This document shows, in pieces, positions 63,208-64,000 of a DNA stretch of 64,000 nucleotides. The notes beneath the pieces were generated by a model. It worked only from the letters and a program-made list of their open reading frames with translations, searched no databases and was not told where the DNA came from. The first letter of the stretch is position 1, and each line of letters opens with the position of its first letter. The stretch is from Chryseobacterium sp. ISL-6 (GTDB taxonomy: Bacteria > Bacteroidota > Bacteroidia > Flavobacteriales > Weeksellaceae). The translations under genes were made by a program, and so were the position numbers. The stretch is taken from positions 1 through 64,000 of the forward strand of contig NZ_JAGGPT010000006.1 in assembly GCF_018613715.1 (NCBI RefSeq). The letters run 5' to 3'.

Positions 63208-64000
63208 TAATAAAAATAGGCTTCAATGGCATAAAAATTCTCTTATTGAAAGAAGTGGATATGTTCTTTTTTATATGAATTCTTTGCGGGATCATCTGCC
63301 TATTGAGGATAGGCAAACACTTTATATGATTTCCAAATATTTTACTGATGCGGTGGAGTTTGCAAGAACTAATATTCATGCTGCTAAGTATTTTTTTGAA
63401 GTTGGAGAACACTATCAAAGCGAAATTCCAAAGGATAAAATTTTACTGAATAAACTGATTTTTAATTCTTACGACAGAGCAAAATCTTATTACTATTTTA
63501 AAATTAAAAATTATGATAAAGCAAATGAAAGGATAAATAATACTCTTGAAATTAATAAAAGTCTTAAAGAAAAATTTCCAATTTTGGTTTTTGATAGCAT
63601 TTCTCATTATCAGAATTTGTTAAAAGTACTTGTATTTCAGAATAAAAAAGAAGAAGCGAATACAATAATCTATGAGCTGGTAAAATTCTTATTGACCGGA
63701 AATACAGAATTAAGAACCTTGGAAAATTCCTTCCATGTTATTGGTGAAGATGTATTTCATGATTTTAAGCAATTTTTTCTTAATGAATTTATATTCAATT
63801 ATATGTTTTTAAATTCAGATTTTAATGATGCATTAAATAATCTCCTTACTCTTTATGAAAACCATAAAGAACTTTTCAAGAATGGACCAATATTCGATTT
63901 TTTAGAAGTATATCAATCCGATACTATTAATGAAAATATGCTTGAGTTTTTTAAAGAAAAATATGACAATTATTTTAGCGGTATTCCATTAAAAATACTT
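63200..64000 (+). CDS. Helical (TPR-like) protein, cut by the window end
   Basis: The frame starts at ATG 63200, overlapping the previous stop by 8 bases, and is open for 267 codons to the window edge. It is helical, rich in Lys/Asn/Phe, with paired-helix stretches (YDRAKSYYYFKIKNYDKANE, then RINNTLEINKSLKEKF) like TPR units. No catalytic motif is seen. It continues the RiPP operon; its length and role cannot be judged. Confidence 0.7.
   Translation, partial: MINNKNRLQWHKNSLIERSGYVLFYMNSLRDHLPIEDRQTLYMISKYFTDAVEFARTNIHAAKYFFEVGEHYQSEIPKDKILLNKLIFNSYDRAKSYYYFKIKNYDKANERINNTLEINKSLKEKFPILVFDSISHYQNLLKVLVFQNKKEEANTIIYELVKFLLTGNTELRTLENSFHVIGEDVFHDFKQFFLNEFIFNYMFLNSDFNDALNNLLTLYENHKELFKNGPIFDFLEVYQSDTINENMLEFFKEKYDNYFSGIPLKIL

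Noticed and set aside
1..64000. CRISPR array
   Set aside because: The tandem repeats found (ATTGT units, 252-base peptide duplication, dispersed 220-265-base repeat) have no regular 28-36-base repeats with spacers, and no cas genes are present.

Overview
The window looks like the chromosome of a flavobacterium of the Chryseobacterium/Elizabethkingia type (Bacteroidota). The evidence is the AT-rich DNA, a SusC/SusD pair, promoters of the TTTG/TAnnTTTG type, GLPGLI, DUF6520-like and FISUMP-type proteins, and AraC regulators fused to TPR repeats and a membrane helix. This assignment is inferred from gene families, not from a marker gene.

Layout. (1) 1-8.6 kb is the right part of a genomic island. 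It holds the tail of an IS3-type transposase, an AbiGi-like protein, a single-chain restriction-modification enzyme with its own XRE regulator, remnants of a polymerase-like gene and a NUMOD4 gene, and a tyrosine integrase. The integrase lies next to a 45-bp copy of the 3' end of tRNA-Asn. The intact tRNA-Asn follows at 8876-8949. (2) 9-12.7 kb is a dead element. Its membrane protein, replication initiator, cyclophilin-like protein, cupin lipoprotein and AhpD-like protein each carry a frameshift, internal stop or truncation, and it breaks into a truncated glycosyltransferase. (3) 13-20.7 kb holds envelope genes (Dabb repeat, TlpA-like, FISUMP), a Crp/Fnr regulator and an IS982 remnant. (4) 20.7-32.3 kb is accessory DNA of conjugative-element type: a mobilization-gene remnant, a run of small unknown genes, ArdC antirestriction protein, two cold-shock genes and a KAS III enzyme. 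A repeat of roughly 220-265 bp occurs three times, each time just upstream of a gene cluster. (5) 32.7-45 kb is a SusC/SusD locus with an S9 peptidase, a MauE-like membrane protein, a small Cys-containing exported protein and two AraC regulators.

(6) 46.7-64 kb is the most interesting part: two ribosomal-peptide (RiPP) loci side by side. The leftward locus encodes a 59-aa precursor with a double-glycine leader, a secreted prolyl oligopeptidase, a decayed second copy of that peptidase, and a class I lanthipeptide dehydratase split into two proteins. No LanC cyclase is seen. The rightward locus encodes a GLPGLI protein and two tandem 56-aa peptides with identical C-terminal halves ending Cys-Trp, then a terminator. 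After it comes a tightly packed operon: a two-domain terpene-synthase-like protein, a PqqD-like/M50 membrane protease, a radical SAM/SPASM enzyme, a cytochrome P450, a small protein resembling the N terminus of the radical SAM enzyme, and a helical protein cut off by the window end. A TPR-membrane-AraC regulator sits between the loci. Three copies of the palindrome AATTTATAAATT lie only in the flanking intergenic regions as far as I could see, which suggests one regulon. A RiPP locus with a terpene-cyclase-like enzyme and a P450 is the best candidate for an undescribed system here.
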